Assembly: GCA_023391695.1 (NCBI GenBank)
Contig: JAEWAK010000012.1
Location: forward strand, 310,001 to 374,000
Direction: 5' to 3'
Source: Bacillota bacterium
GTDB lineage: Bacteria; Bacillota; Clostridia; Lachnospirales; Lachnospiraceae
DNA: 64,000 bases
Shown: in pieces, positions 25,928-35,346 of the stretch
Layout: each line of letters starts with the position of its first letter
Position numbering within the stretch: position 1 is the stretch's first letter
The notes under the pieces: generated by a model
Told to the model about the DNA's origin: nothing
Databases searched by the model: none
Seen by the model: only the letters and a program-made list of their open reading frames with translations
Translations under genes and position numbers: made by a program

Positions 25928-28084
25928 TCAATTCTTTTCGTTTAACTCCGTCAGAAAATATCTGCAAAAAGCCGTCCGGCTGGAAGAATCATTTCCAAAG
26001 CCAATGCAGCCATTCAGGTAAGGCTCCTCCGTATCCGTATATTCCAGCAGCAGCCTGTTTTCCAGATATACGGATATATGGTTCTGTATTACCCTGGCCC
26101 GTATACGGTAACTCTTTCCGGGCTCCCAGTTAAAATCTGTTTCACACAGGATACGGTAAGTCCCGTCCTTTTTATATAAAGCCAGCTTATTATTCCCGGA
26201 CAGACCGGCTCCGTAACAGCGCATACCGCCCTGCACACGGAATAATATATTATGCTTTTCACCGATTCCCGGCACCAGTTCGGCCGTAAATTCATAGTCC
26301 TTCCAGTCCAGGCTGCCGGTATAAGCTTCACTGGGCCTGCCATATCCGCTGACCGTCAGGGCATGGTCCTGGATCCTAACAATTCCCCTGAGATAAGTTA
26401 AGTGGGCCGGGCATTCATGGAGGGCATTCCATTTTTCAACCGGGAGATTTCCCAAATCCATTTCAATATTGGGATTGCTGCTGATACACAGCTGGTCCAG
26501 GTACAGAATAAGGGGGAATTCATTTCTCTTCTCATAGCCGTCAACACAGGAAACCCGGATACCCACTTCTTCCACAATAAGATCAGGAACGGCGGGAACG
26601 GAAAAATGAATTTCCGTCCATTCATCCGGTATCAAGTTTTCCGCGGTTTCTTCCGGAAGCTCTAATATCCTGCCGCTTAAGCGGTCTTTTATATAAGGTG
26701 TAATCCGGATTCTGGCAGGTGTTAATTTTGACAATTTGATCTGCATATTTACTCTGTCTCCCGGGTAAACCGTCGGCGAAAAGTCCGGGTCATACCGGCT
26801 GTCTTCAAAATCCTTCGGAGTATAATAAGTCTTGTGGTAAATATAAAACTGGTTCGTTTTCCGGAGGACCGGAGCCGTTATTTTCAAAGAACGCTTTCCC
26901 AAATATGCCTCTTCCTCCGTATTCAAGAGTCTTATCTTTTTATTTCCCTCAAAACGGCACCGCATGGCATGGGTAGCCGTCGGGAATTCAAAGTGGAAGT
27001 ATTTCCCTTCCGGATGGGTAAAGATATCCTCCCACACTCCTTCCTCCCGGATCCCATACATTTTGTGTGTAATCTTTGCAGCCAGGGCTGCCATCTGGGA
27101 AACAGTCTGGATATTTAAGTAACCAAGACAGCTGGAGGTACATACAAAATCATTTACCTGGGCAAGCCATTTTTCATCAATACCGGTTACCCCGTTCATT
27201 ACGCCCAGAATCGTACCCACGTTGCCCACATTGCAGTCCGTATCCCAGCCGCACATATTACAGATATTTATGGTTCTGGAAAAATCATTGCCGCCGTGTA
27301 CCAGCGATAAAACAATGACTGCGGCATTGGGTATAATATGGCACACTCCTTCATAATGCTGGTAACCGTATTTTTCTTTCACATAGAAAAAGGATTTCTC
27401 CCAGTCATCGCTTTCCATACAATACCGCATCACATCCCGTACCATGATACTGTAATCCGAATCTGCCGGAATGTAACTTAGCCCGGTTTCAATAATTTCT
27501 TTCATATCCCCGCAGGTAAATGCTTTTGCAATGCAGGCCGCCAAAAACATTCCGCCATAGATGCCGTTGCCGCCATGGGTTACGCTGGACATTTTACCTG
27601 CCAGCTCTGCGGCAAGAGCCGGATCCCCCGGGCAGATCAAGCCCCAGCAGTCCGAGAAGATCTGTCCCCCGATTTGTTCCGCCACTGTTTTGCCGTTTTG
27701 TTCTATAGAACCGGACCGGGGCGCCGGAATACCGTTCATTACATTATGATAGGCCGTATATTCCGTGGAAATCCCATAGCCTCCCCACCAGAAAAATCCA
27801 TGTCCGTCGGCTACGTAATTAGCCATGGTATGTGCCATTTTATCTACGGACAGCTTTTTATCGTATCCGAAATCCTCCATGGCCCGCATATAGAAAACAG
27901 GCCCGTTAATATCATCATCACTGCAGAAATTACGAAAGGTAAAAGGATAATATTCAATGGTACCAAGAGTGCTTTTAATTTGCTCATAGGTCCAGCCTTC
28001 CGTATTGGCCCCATGTATGACGCCAATAACCTTACCGATAAATCCACCATATATTTGATCCATATATCTGCCGTCAAGTTTCAT
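25928..28084 (-). CDS. ADP-ribosylglycohydrolase (DraG/ARH)-fold protein with C-terminal beta-sandwich domains
   Basis: A 718-residue protein. Residues 1-340 have the all-helical ARH fold: GGFIGKVIG near the start, the metal ligands in CSDDDINGPVFY (55-58) and GWDTDCNVGNVG (Asp281, Asp283). Fold members split the N- or O-glycosidic bond of ADP-ribose conjugates, or other ribosyl compounds. Residues of about 360-540 form an unrecognised beta domain, and about 555-718 look like a LamG/concanavalin-type jelly roll (DYEFTAELVPGIGEKHNILF, NGCIGFGNDSSSRTAF), as found in carbohydrate-binding proteins. No signal peptide is seen. It is the last gene of an operon with a binding protein, two permeases, a nucleoside hydrolase, a kinase fusion and GH31. 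That context suggests a catabolic glycoside substrate, not protein de-ADP-ribosylation. Confidence 0.85.
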   Translation of the reverse strand: MKLDGRYMDQIYGGFIGKVIGVIHGANTEGWTYEQIKSTLGTIEYYPFTFRNFCSDDDINGPVFYMRAMEDFGYDKKLSVDKMAHTMANYVADGHGFFWWGGYGISTEYTAYHNVMNGIPAPRSGSIEQNGKTVAEQIGGQIFSDCWGLICPGDPALAAELAGKMSSVTHGGNGIYGGMFLAACIAKAFTCGDMKEIIETGLSYIPADSDYSIMVRDVMRYCMESDDWEKSFFYVKEKYGYQHYEGVCHIIPNAAVIVLSLVHGGNDFSRTINICNMCGWDTDCNVGNVGTILGVMNGVTGIDEKWLAQVNDFVCTSSCLGYLNIQTVSQMAALAAKITHKMYGIREEGVWEDIFTHPEGKYFHFEFPTATHAMRCRFEGNKKIRLLNTEEEAYLGKRSLKITAPVLRKTNQFYIYHKTYYTPKDFEDSRYDPDFSPTVYPGDRVNMQIKLSKLTPARIRITPYIKDRLSGRILELPEETAENLIPDEWTEIHFSVPAVPDLIVEEVGIRVSCVDGYEKRNEFPLILYLDQLCISSNPNIEMDLGNLPVEKWNALHECPAHLTYLRGIVRIQDHALTVSGYGRPSEAYTGSLDWKDYEFTAELVPGIGEKHNILFRVQGGMRCYGAGLSGNNKLALYKKDGTYRILCETDFNWEPGKSYRIRARVIQNHISVYLENRLLLEYTDTEEPYLNGCIGFGNDSSSRTAFCRYFLTELNEKN

Positions 28085-28127
28085 AAAAACTCCATTCCGC
28101 CTGCCTGCAGGCTTTTTATTCAGTTTA

Positions 28128-30530
28128 TTACAGCGCTGTCAGAATTTCCATAAAGGCTTCGTTCAGTTCCTTATAAGGACAAATTGCAAAAATCTCGGAA
28201 AGAGTCTGATCCGGTGTCATGGATTTTTCTATAACCCGATTAATCTTTGCCTTTAAATCATATTCAATCTGCGCATCACACAGCAAGGTAAATAATTTAT
28301 CCTTCACCCGGTTACCGGCAAGCTCCATCGGCTGGTTTAAGCAGATAACCAGTTCCTGACCCTTCATAGCTTCAGGATAAAGAAGCAGTGTATTTTTTTC
28401 CTGTAAATATTCTGCCCGTACGGAAACCGGTACTCCGCCTGCTGCCGCGGATATTCTGTCCGTATCCGCCTTTTTCATACCAATTAACTCGATACAATAC
28501 TTCCTGCTCTCAGGGACGTCAAAATCTTTTCCTTCTGTTTTTCCGATCCGTATTCTGCCGGCTTCCCATTCAAACCGGATATTGGTCAGGGCATATACCC
28601 CCTTTTCATACGCTTTGGTTTCTCCGTCATCTTCATATAAATCAAAGCTTCCGTCCGCTCCCGCATAAATTTTCAGGCAGATTTCCTCCGGCAGTTCGGT
28701 ACCGTTGCCCGTATAATCCCTTGCATCAAGAGGAATGACAGATCCCGCCTTAACCATTACCGGTATTTCATCAAGCTTTCGAAACATCTTAAGATTACGT
28801 CCGCCCTTATAAATTGTACCGTTAAAAAAGTCAAAATAAATCCCGTCCGGAATCCATACCGAAACCTCTGCCAGATAGGTGACCCTGTTTACCGGCTCCG
28901 TAACAGGGGCTACAAGGAGGCTGCGTCCAAACAGGTATTCATTGGGATACCGGTACGCATCTTCGCTAAACGGGTAATCATAATACAAAGGTTCCACAAG
29001 CCCATTATCCTCTCTACAGGACGCATAATTTAAGCTGTATAAAAACGGGACCATCCGGTGGCGGAGCCTCATAAACTCTTTTAGTATCCCCTGCACCTCC
29101 CCGGCATATCTCCAGGGTTCTTTGCTGTTAAAGAAATTATTGGTACTGTGGAGCCTGAAAATCGGTGAAAATACGCCAAACTGGACCCAGCGCACCATCA
29201 GCTCATCATTTTTAATTCCCTGCATATGCCCGCCGATGTCATGACTCCACCAGTTAAACCCGATATTGGAGGCAGCCGCAGTAAAATAAGGCTGGAATTT
29301 CAGTGCCTCCCAGGATACCACCGTATCCCCGGAAAAACCAACCGGATAACGGTGGCTTCCCGGACCCGCATACCGGGAAAAAATCATAGGTCTTTGCTTA
29401 TCCCTGCCCTTATTCAGAAAATGCAGATGGTTTAACATCCACAGCGGGTCCAGTCCTTTCAGCTTTGTATACACGCCCTGCTGCCAGTCCAGCCACCAGA
29501 AGTCTACGCCTTCTTCCTCATAATTATCATGCAGGAGTTCAAAATATGCATTTATGTATTTTTCAGAAGTAATATCAAAACGTACCGCGTCCGTGCTGTT
29601 TATTTCCGCCCCGTCTCCTGCCGCCTCTTTAAACTTCCCATACATCACTTCATGGGCACATACTCCGTCTGCCGGATGCTCATTCAGCGTAACTTTCAGC
29701 TTCCGTTCATGAAGTGTTTTTAAAAAGGCCTTATAATCCGGAAATAAATTATCGTTCCAGGTATAACCCGTCCAGCCGCTGCTATAATCTGTGTTTACCG
29801 CCGGATGCCAGTCCATATCCAGCACCGCTACGGAAAACGGTACTTTTTCTTCCCCGAACCGGTCAAATAACTGTAAGTACTCCTTATCCGTGTACGGATA
29901 ATAGCGGCTCCACCAGTTTCCCATAGCATACCGGGGAAGCAGCGGAGTTTTTCCCGTCAGATAATGAAAATCCTTCAGACACTTCCTGTATTCACGCCCA
30001 TATCCAAAGAAATAAAGATCAAAAACTTCGGAAGTTCTTTCGGACAGCCGTCCGTCTTCTTTAATAATCAGGGACTTACTGTCGTCCAGAACGGAATATC
30101 CGTCTTTACTCAACAATCCGTCTTCCAAATCAATTGGGCCGTCGGACTCATCCAGGGTACGGGCCGTTCCCTTGAGATTCTGCCCCCGTCTGCCTGCTTC
30201 ACCAAAACGCCATATACTGTGATAGTTGGTCAAACCGTTTGTAAGTTCGATTTTCAAACCATTTCCCGAAAATTCCTTTTTATCATAAGTCAGGCGCAGC
30301 TCTTTCGTAACCACCACCAGTTCCTCTTCACTTTCTTTATACCGAAATTGAACCGGTTCAAAATCGCGGTTTAATACCACCTGGGTCGCGCTATCTTCAA
30401 ATACTCCCGTTTTACTGTATTCAAGCCGGATCAACTGTTCCGTCAATACGGTAATTCTGTATTGCCTGCCCTGCAGCAGGTTATTACTGTTTGCTTTCGG
30501 TTTTGTCAATATCTTAAACTGTTCTTTCAT
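28128..30530 (-). CDS. GH31 alpha-glycosidase (alpha-glucosidase/xylosidase-like)
   Basis: An 800-residue cytoplasmic GH31 enzyme. The N-terminal beta-sandwich is followed by a TIM barrel starting at LLPRYAMGNWWSRYYPYTD. The nucleophile is expected at Asp348 in VDFWWLDWQQG and the acid/base at Asp402 in GFSGDTVVSWE. The C-terminal beta domains include a DUF5110-like part. The WWLDWQQG form differs from the WxDMNE form of classical alpha-glucosidases, so the specificity may be unusual. The start at 30530 has GGAG upstream; the longer frame to 30719 overlaps the kinase gene. It probably trims an alpha-linked sugar from the imported compound. Confidence 0.9.
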   Translation of the reverse strand: MKEQFKILTKPKANSNNLLQGRQYRITVLTEQLIRLEYSKTGVFEDSATQVVLNRDFEPVQFRYKESEEELVVVTKELRLTYDKKEFSGNGLKIELTNGLTNYHSIWRFGEAGRRGQNLKGTARTLDESDGPIDLEDGLLSKDGYSVLDDSKSLIIKEDGRLSERTSEVFDLYFFGYGREYRKCLKDFHYLTGKTPLLPRYAMGNWWSRYYPYTDKEYLQLFDRFGEEKVPFSVAVLDMDWHPAVNTDYSSGWTGYTWNDNLFPDYKAFLKTLHERKLKVTLNEHPADGVCAHEVMYGKFKEAAGDGAEINSTDAVRFDITSEKYINAYFELLHDNYEEEGVDFWWLDWQQGVYTKLKGLDPLWMLNHLHFLNKGRDKQRPMIFSRYAGPGSHRYPVGFSGDTVVSWEALKFQPYFTAAASNIGFNWWSHDIGGHMQGIKNDELMVRWVQFGVFSPIFRLHSTNNFFNSKEPWRYAGEVQGILKEFMRLRHRMVPFLYSLNYASCREDNGLVEPLYYDYPFSEDAYRYPNEYLFGRSLLVAPVTEPVNRVTYLAEVSVWIPDGIYFDFFNGTIYKGGRNLKMFRKLDEIPVMVKAGSVIPLDARDYTGNGTELPEEICLKIYAGADGSFDLYEDDGETKAYEKGVYALTNIRFEWEAGRIRIGKTEGKDFDVPESRKYCIELIGMKKADTDRISAAAGGVPVSVRAEYLQEKNTLLLYPEAMKGQELVICLNQPMELAGNRVKDKLFTLLCDAQIEYDLKAKINRVIEKSMTPDQTLSEIFAICPYKELNEAFMEILTAL

Positions 30531-30591
30531 TTGCACTCCAATTGCAGGACCCGTCTGTGAAAGTCTGTGAGACAGACAGGCTGCTGCCGTT

Positions 30592-32484
30592 TTATTTATT
30601 TTTATTCTGGATGTATGTCTCCAAAGTTGTCTGGTCCACCAGGGCCGGAATAACTCCCTGGCGGGTAACGGAAAGGCCTGCCGCGCAGGTCGCATATTGA
30701 ATTGCTTCTTCCAAAGCATATTTTTTAGTCAGATACACTGCCAATGCAGCTATAAATGCATCGGCCGCTCCCGTGATATCTACAGCAACCAGATTTTCCG
30801 CGGGAAAGTATCTGGCAATTTCCGGATTTTGAAGGTAACACCCTTTATCTCCCAAGGTCACTATAACATTCTTTACACCCCTGCTTAGAAAATAGTCCGC
30901 CTTTTGCTCCAAAGTTTCATACTGCGGACAGAGAATATCACACTCTTTGCGGTTCGGTATGAAATAATCGATTTCCTGCAATAGTTCATCCGGAATCGTC
31001 TCCAGGGTGGAGGGTTTTAAAATAATACCTGCTCCGCACTCCTTTGCCACTCTGGCCGCGTACAATACCGTATCCATCGGAATTTCCGTCTGGAGCAGGC
31101 AGAATTTCGTATTCTCAAAATAATGTTTGTTTTTAAGTATGTCGGCGGGCAGCAATCTGTCATTTGCTCCCGGATAGATAGCAATACTGCTTTCTCCGTC
31201 CCCTCTGACGTGAATATAAGCTTTACCGGTTTCACATTCATTTTCCAGCAGGGCCGGATTCATATTTACATGGTACATATTCAAATAGCTGATAATCGTG
31301 CTGCCTTCGTAATCCTTGCCTACTTTGCCGATCAAAGAAACATCCGCCCCCAGCCTCGCCGCTCCGACTGCCTGGTTGGCGCCCTTACCGCCGGGTAAAG
31401 CGGCGCTTCCCGTCGCCATAACGGTTTTGCCAAGCTGAGGCAGTTCTTTTACATTAACCATAATGTCCATATTGATATTACCCACAACAATAATCCGGTT
31501 TTCTTTTGATGCCCGCGGCAGATCCAGACTGCTGTCCGAATTCAGCCGGAAGCAGTCACCGAATTCAGCCGTATTCGTTTGTTTTTCAGACAGGTCGATT
31601 ACTTTTTTGCAGATAAATTCACCGAAATCATGATGGGGAATTATTACGCCGGAAATCCACGGATTAAATCCTGCCGCATTTTCCGCATTGATAACCGTTA
31701 TCAGGGAAAGATCCTCCGGTATTTTAATTTTCCTCTCCAGGGCATAGGTATATATTTTAAGTGCAGTGCCGGAATCCGGACATACGATTCCGGTAGCTTT
31801 GCAGCGGTACAATAACTCATCAAGATCACTTTCGGAATACTTAAAAGTCATATTTTCGGAGTAGCTGATATTGTTATCAAACAAGGCCTGCTTATATCCC
31901 TTTAAATAGAATCCGTAATGTTCATTTTCTTCTTTATCTATAAAAGCAATTGCCGTATGTTTTTTATCTATGAGCTGCCGGGCGGCAAATGCACCCAGTT
32001 TCTCAAAATCGATGCTGAACCTGGGATTTTTTCCGCTCATATCATCGGAAACAGCTATCTCACAGACCGGAGCTCCGATTTCCTCAAAATATTTTTCGTA
32101 ATTACTGCTGGCAGGCGAAACTTTCTCCCAGATCACACCATCAACATTATGCTTGCATAACTGTAATACATTTTTTAATTCGTTTTCCGTGTCCTGTTTA
32201 CTTTCGCAGATAACCAGCCGGTATCCATGTTTCTCCGCATATTCCATAATTCCGTCCAGGAGGGTGTATTCTTTATTGATATAATTTAATAAAACTCCGA
32301 TCAGAAAAGTTTTTGTTGTGGAAACCGTTTTTATGGATGAGTACGGCGTATAATTGTACTCCTTTACTATTTTCAGCACCCGTTCTCTTGTTTCGGGGTT
32401 AATCATTTCATCCTTTGCATTTACAATTTTAGATACCGTTGATGTTGATACACCAGCTAACGCCGCAATTTCTTTAATTGTCAT
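30592..32484 (-). CDS. LacI-type repressor fused to a PfkB (ribokinase-like) kinase
   Basis: A 630-residue fusion. Residues 1-45 are a LacI helix-turn-helix (TIKEIAALAGVSTSTVSKIV), about 55-325 a periplasmic-binding-protein-like ligand domain, and about 330-630 a complete PfkB kinase. The kinase has NINMDIMVNV, GGKGANQA (365-372) and the catalytic motif VDITGAADAF with Asp575. The usual GAGD anion-hole motif is GAAD here, so activity may be altered. The ATG at 32484 has GAGGAT 6 bases upstream. The fusion could let the protein that phosphorylates the sugar also sense it and control transcription. It lies inside the operon between a nucleoside hydrolase-like gene and GH31. Confidence 0.92.
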   Translation of the reverse strand: MTIKEIAALAGVSTSTVSKIVNAKDEMINPETRERVLKIVKEYNYTPYSSIKTVSTTKTFLIGVLLNYINKEYTLLDGIMEYAEKHGYRLVICESKQDTENELKNVLQLCKHNVDGVIWEKVSPASSNYEKYFEEIGAPVCEIAVSDDMSGKNPRFSIDFEKLGAFAARQLIDKKHTAIAFIDKEENEHYGFYLKGYKQALFDNNISYSENMTFKYSESDLDELLYRCKATGIVCPDSGTALKIYTYALERKIKIPEDLSLITVINAENAAGFNPWISGVIIPHHDFGEFICKKVIDLSEKQTNTAEFGDCFRLNSDSSLDLPRASKENRIIVVGNINMDIMVNVKELPQLGKTVMATGSAALPGGKGANQAVGAARLGADVSLIGKVGKDYEGSTIISYLNMYHVNMNPALLENECETGKAYIHVRGDGESSIAIYPGANDRLLPADILKNKHYFENTKFCLLQTEIPMDTVLYAARVAKECGAGIILKPSTLETIPDELLQEIDYFIPNRKECDILCPQYETLEQKADYFLSRGVKNVIVTLGDKGCYLQNPEIARYFPAENLVAVDITGAADAFIAALAVYLTKKYALEEAIQYATCAAGLSVTRQGVIPALVDQTTLETYIQNKNK

Positions 32485-32605
32485 ACTCTCATCCTCTTTT
32501 CTATGTTTCATATTCGCTATATTTTTCAGTCAGACGGCTGATTTACTTTAAACCTTTAAAGGCTTGCCCATCTTCCCACATTATAACATATTTTACATAG
32601 CTGCT

Positions 32606-33532
32606 CTATAATTTAATATTACTCAATTTATGAAACATATCACGAAAAACGTTATCCCTTTTAATTTCTTTCACATTTTTAATCAAATGGCGGGTATAAT
32701 CTTTACTCCAGGTAATATTGTCGGTAAGGACCGGCGACGAAACCCACTCGTATTTTGCCCAGCTTTCTTCCATCAGATAACCGATCACCGCAATATCCCA
32801 GATTTGTTTTCCCCAGGCATAATGATTCCTGCCGTAAGCCTTCACAATGCCTGTCAAATATTCACATAACGGATTCTGTCCTCCGATACAGGCCTCCAGT
32901 TCCGGAATACCGGTCAGCATATGGGAAGCCACATAATTGCACGGTACATGGATAAGAGGCACACCGGAATCAAAAATAACCTGTGCTGACTTTACATCCT
33001 GGTATACATTATATACATTGGGGGAGTCATCCAGATCATTCCCTCCCAGCCAGAGGATGACCATATTCCGTATTATTTCCGGTTCCCTCAAAATTGCCGA
33101 CGCTACATTCGTGACCGCCCCGATACAGGCCACATAAAGAGGCCTGTCGCTTGAATACTCTCCGGCAATTTTAATCAGGTTATCGGCCGCTTCCGATTGA
33201 ACCGGTTTGCCTTTATCCTCCAGATAACGGGGGGAGCCTTTAAAAACAATATCCTTTTTTTGCAGCTTTATCAGCTCCATTATGCGTAATATTTCCTGAT
33301 AGCTCAGCTCCATACCGGCTTCCGGCTCCGAAGCACGGTCATTCATGGAAAAGGGAGCAGCATAGATAGCCCGGATATTCAGCCGTTCTTCCGACAACAG
33401 GGCATATGCAATTGCAAATTGGTCATCCACCTCCGTTGCCGCATCCGTATCTAATACCAGGTCTATTTTACCTTTTGGATATTTTAACATTTTTACCCGG
33501 ACATCTTCTTCCATTGTTATAAAACCCGACAT
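32606..33532 (-). CDS. Nucleoside hydrolase-like protein, second copy
   Basis: A 308-residue member of the nucleoside hydrolase superfamily. The metal site reads DLVLDTDAATEVDDQFAIAY instead of the more usual DTDxGxDD, followed by YVACIGAVTNVASAIL and ILWLGGND. The C-terminal block QIWDIAVIGYLME keeps the metal-binding Asp. It should hydrolyse a riboside or other glycoside, with a substrate probably different from that of the copy at 24601 given the diverged metal loop. GGAGG lies 5 bases before the ATG at 33532. It follows the permease genes by 53 bases; a small CCCGC/GCGGG hairpin (33562-33574) lies in that gap. Confidence 0.88.
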   Translation of the reverse strand: MSGFITMEEDVRVKMLKYPKGKIDLVLDTDAATEVDDQFAIAYALLSEERLNIRAIYAAPFSMNDRASEPEAGMELSYQEILRIMELIKLQKKDIVFKGSPRYLEDKGKPVQSEAADNLIKIAGEYSSDRPLYVACIGAVTNVASAILREPEIIRNMVILWLGGNDLDDSPNVYNVYQDVKSAQVIFDSGVPLIHVPCNYVASHMLTGIPELEACIGGQNPLCEYLTGIVKAYGRNHYAWGKQIWDIAVIGYLMEESWAKYEWVSSPVLTDNITWSKDYTRHLIKNVKEIKRDNVFRDMFHKLSNIKL

Positions 33533-33585
33533 TTTAACCTCCGTTCCTGCGAGTTTAACAGCCCGCTTTGCGGGACACTCCCGAT

Positions 33586-34398
33586 TTATGCTTTTATTCC
33601 GGATGCCATAGCGCCTTCCACAAAATGTTTCTGTGTAAGGATAAAAAACAAAATAACCGGAAACGACAGCAGCACAACACCTGCCATTGTTAAATTGGTT
33701 TTCTGAAAATAGGTCATATTAACCGTCTGAAGGCCGACAACCAGCGTAAATTTCTCTATTTTATTCAAAAACGTCGCAGGTACCATATAGGAATTCCAGG
33801 TTCCGGTAAAATTAAGAATTGCAATGGAAGCAAATAAGGCCTTTGCATTGGGAATTACAATTTTAAAATACGCTCCCCCATGGCTTACCCCGTCAATTCT
33901 TGCGGCCTCCAAAAGTTCGTTGGGAATGGAATAAAAGAACTGCCGTGACATAAATAAAAACATTGTCTGGGATATAAACGGCAGGGTAATGGACCATACC
34001 GTATTGATCAGACGCATATTGGATAACTGTATATACATCTGGATTAAGGTAAGCTGGAACGGCACCATCATGGATATTAAAAATGCATTGAATAACATTT
34101 TTCTTCCGGGGAACCTGAGTTTCGCCAAGGCATAACCTGCCATGGTGGGAAGTATCATATTACCTCCCACCACCAGCAGGGTAGATACCAGTGTATTCCG
34201 GTACCAGGTTAAAATCGGATATTTCGAAAGCAATTCCTTAAAATTATTAAGGGACCAGTACTTTAGCGGAGCCCAGGTCTGCACATAGCGGTAAGGCAAC
34301 AGGGAATTATAAAATACATACAGAATGGGAACCAGGAAAACCGCCGCCAGCATAACCAGTGCCGAATACAGTAATATTTTTTTCACTATGCCGCTCAT
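33586..34398 (-). CDS. CUT1 ABC transporter permease (MalG type), fourth cassette
   Basis: A 270-residue six-segment permease with EAA loop IPNELLEAARIDGVSHGGAY and C-terminus GAMASGIKA. Its start overlaps the stop of the MalF-type gene by four bases (ATGA), which points to translational coupling. No ATPase is encoded nearby. Confidence 0.92.
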   Translation of the reverse strand: MSGIVKKILLYSALVMLAAVFLVPILYVFYNSLLPYRYVQTWAPLKYWSLNNFKELLSKYPILTWYRNTLVSTLLVVGGNMILPTMAGYALAKLRFPGRKMLFNAFLISMMVPFQLTLIQMYIQLSNMRLINTVWSITLPFISQTMFLFMSRQFFYSIPNELLEAARIDGVSHGGAYFKIVIPNAKALFASIAILNFTGTWNSYMVPATFLNKIEKFTLVVGLQTVNMTYFQKTNLTMAGVVLLSFPVILFFILTQKHFVEGAMASGIKA

Positions 34399-35309
34399 TC
34401 ATTTTCCTCCCTTGTAATAAACATTCTGACCAGTGACAGTATAAAGATTATCACAAACAACACTACTGCCGCCGCACTGCCGTAACCCATGTCCATATAG
34501 CTGAAAGACTGCTGGTACAAATAGGTTACAATGGTACTGGTGGAACCTGCCGGTGACCCCAGCGGACTCTGTTTGGATATGGCGGCTATCTGATCGAAGA
34601 TCTGGAAGCTGTTAATCATACCAAGAGTAACAACCAGATAGGTCGTCTGCTTAACCAACGGGATCGTAAGGTAACGGATCGACTGTGCCTTATTCGCCCC
34701 GTCGATTTTGGCCGCCTCATATAATTCCCCCGATATATTTTGAAGACCGCTTATATATAAGATCATGTAAAACCCGATCTGCTGCCATACATAAATCAGG
34801 ATAACAAGTATAAGTGCATATTTTTTACTTGTGAACCAGGTCGTGTTTTTGAATCCGAAAAGAGTAAAAAGCATTGTTCCCGGACCGTCCTTGATGAAAA
34901 AATACATAAAGAAAATACTGACGGCCACGGACGAAATAACATAAGGCATGTAATAAGAGGTCCTGAAAAATGTCTTACCCTTAATTTTACCCTGAAGCAG
35001 GACCGCTATCAGAAAGGAAAATACGGTCAGAAGCCCTACTACAACAGCAACCAGGATAAAACTGTGACTTAATGCTTTTAAAAATTCACTGTCCTGAAAC
35101 AGCCGGATAAAATTATGAAGTCCGACAAATTTCGCTTTATCCGGATTAATATAACTATACTCATAAAAACTTAAGCGCATGGATTTAACAGCCGGATATA
35201 AAAACCAGTACAACCACATGGCAAAAGCCGGTAACACAAACAGGAGCGCCGTTGCAACTTCCTTTTTATTATATTTAACCCGCACGGCTGCCTTCTCGTT
35301 TTTTATCAT
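34395..35309 (-). CDS. CUT1 ABC transporter permease (MalF type), fourth cassette
   Basis: A 304-residue permease with EAA loop ISGELYEAAKIDGANKAQSI, and a periplasmic/membrane layout usual for MalF-like proteins without the large MalF P2 loop. It lies 37 bases after the binding-protein gene. Unlike in the other three cassettes, no strong hairpin separates the two. Confidence 0.92.
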   Translation of the reverse strand: MIKNEKAAVRVKYNKKEVATALLFVLPAFAMWLYWFLYPAVKSMRLSFYEYSYINPDKAKFVGLHNFIRLFQDSEFLKALSHSFILVAVVVGLLTVFSFLIAVLLQGKIKGKTFFRTSYYMPYVISSVAVSIFFMYFFIKDGPGTMLFTLFGFKNTTWFTSKKYALILVILIYVWQQIGFYMILYISGLQNISGELYEAAKIDGANKAQSIRYLTIPLVKQTTYLVVTLGMINSFQIFDQIAAISKQSPLGSPAGSTSTIVTYLYQQSFSYMDMGYGSAAAVVLFVIIFILSLVRMFITREENE

Positions 35310-35346
35310 GAATCACCACAAACTTTCTTGTAATTTTTATTGTATA

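Noticed and set aside
30531..30719. N-terminal extension of the GH31 gene
   Set aside because: It overlaps the kinase-fusion gene and has no domain character; GGAG precedes the ATG at 30530.
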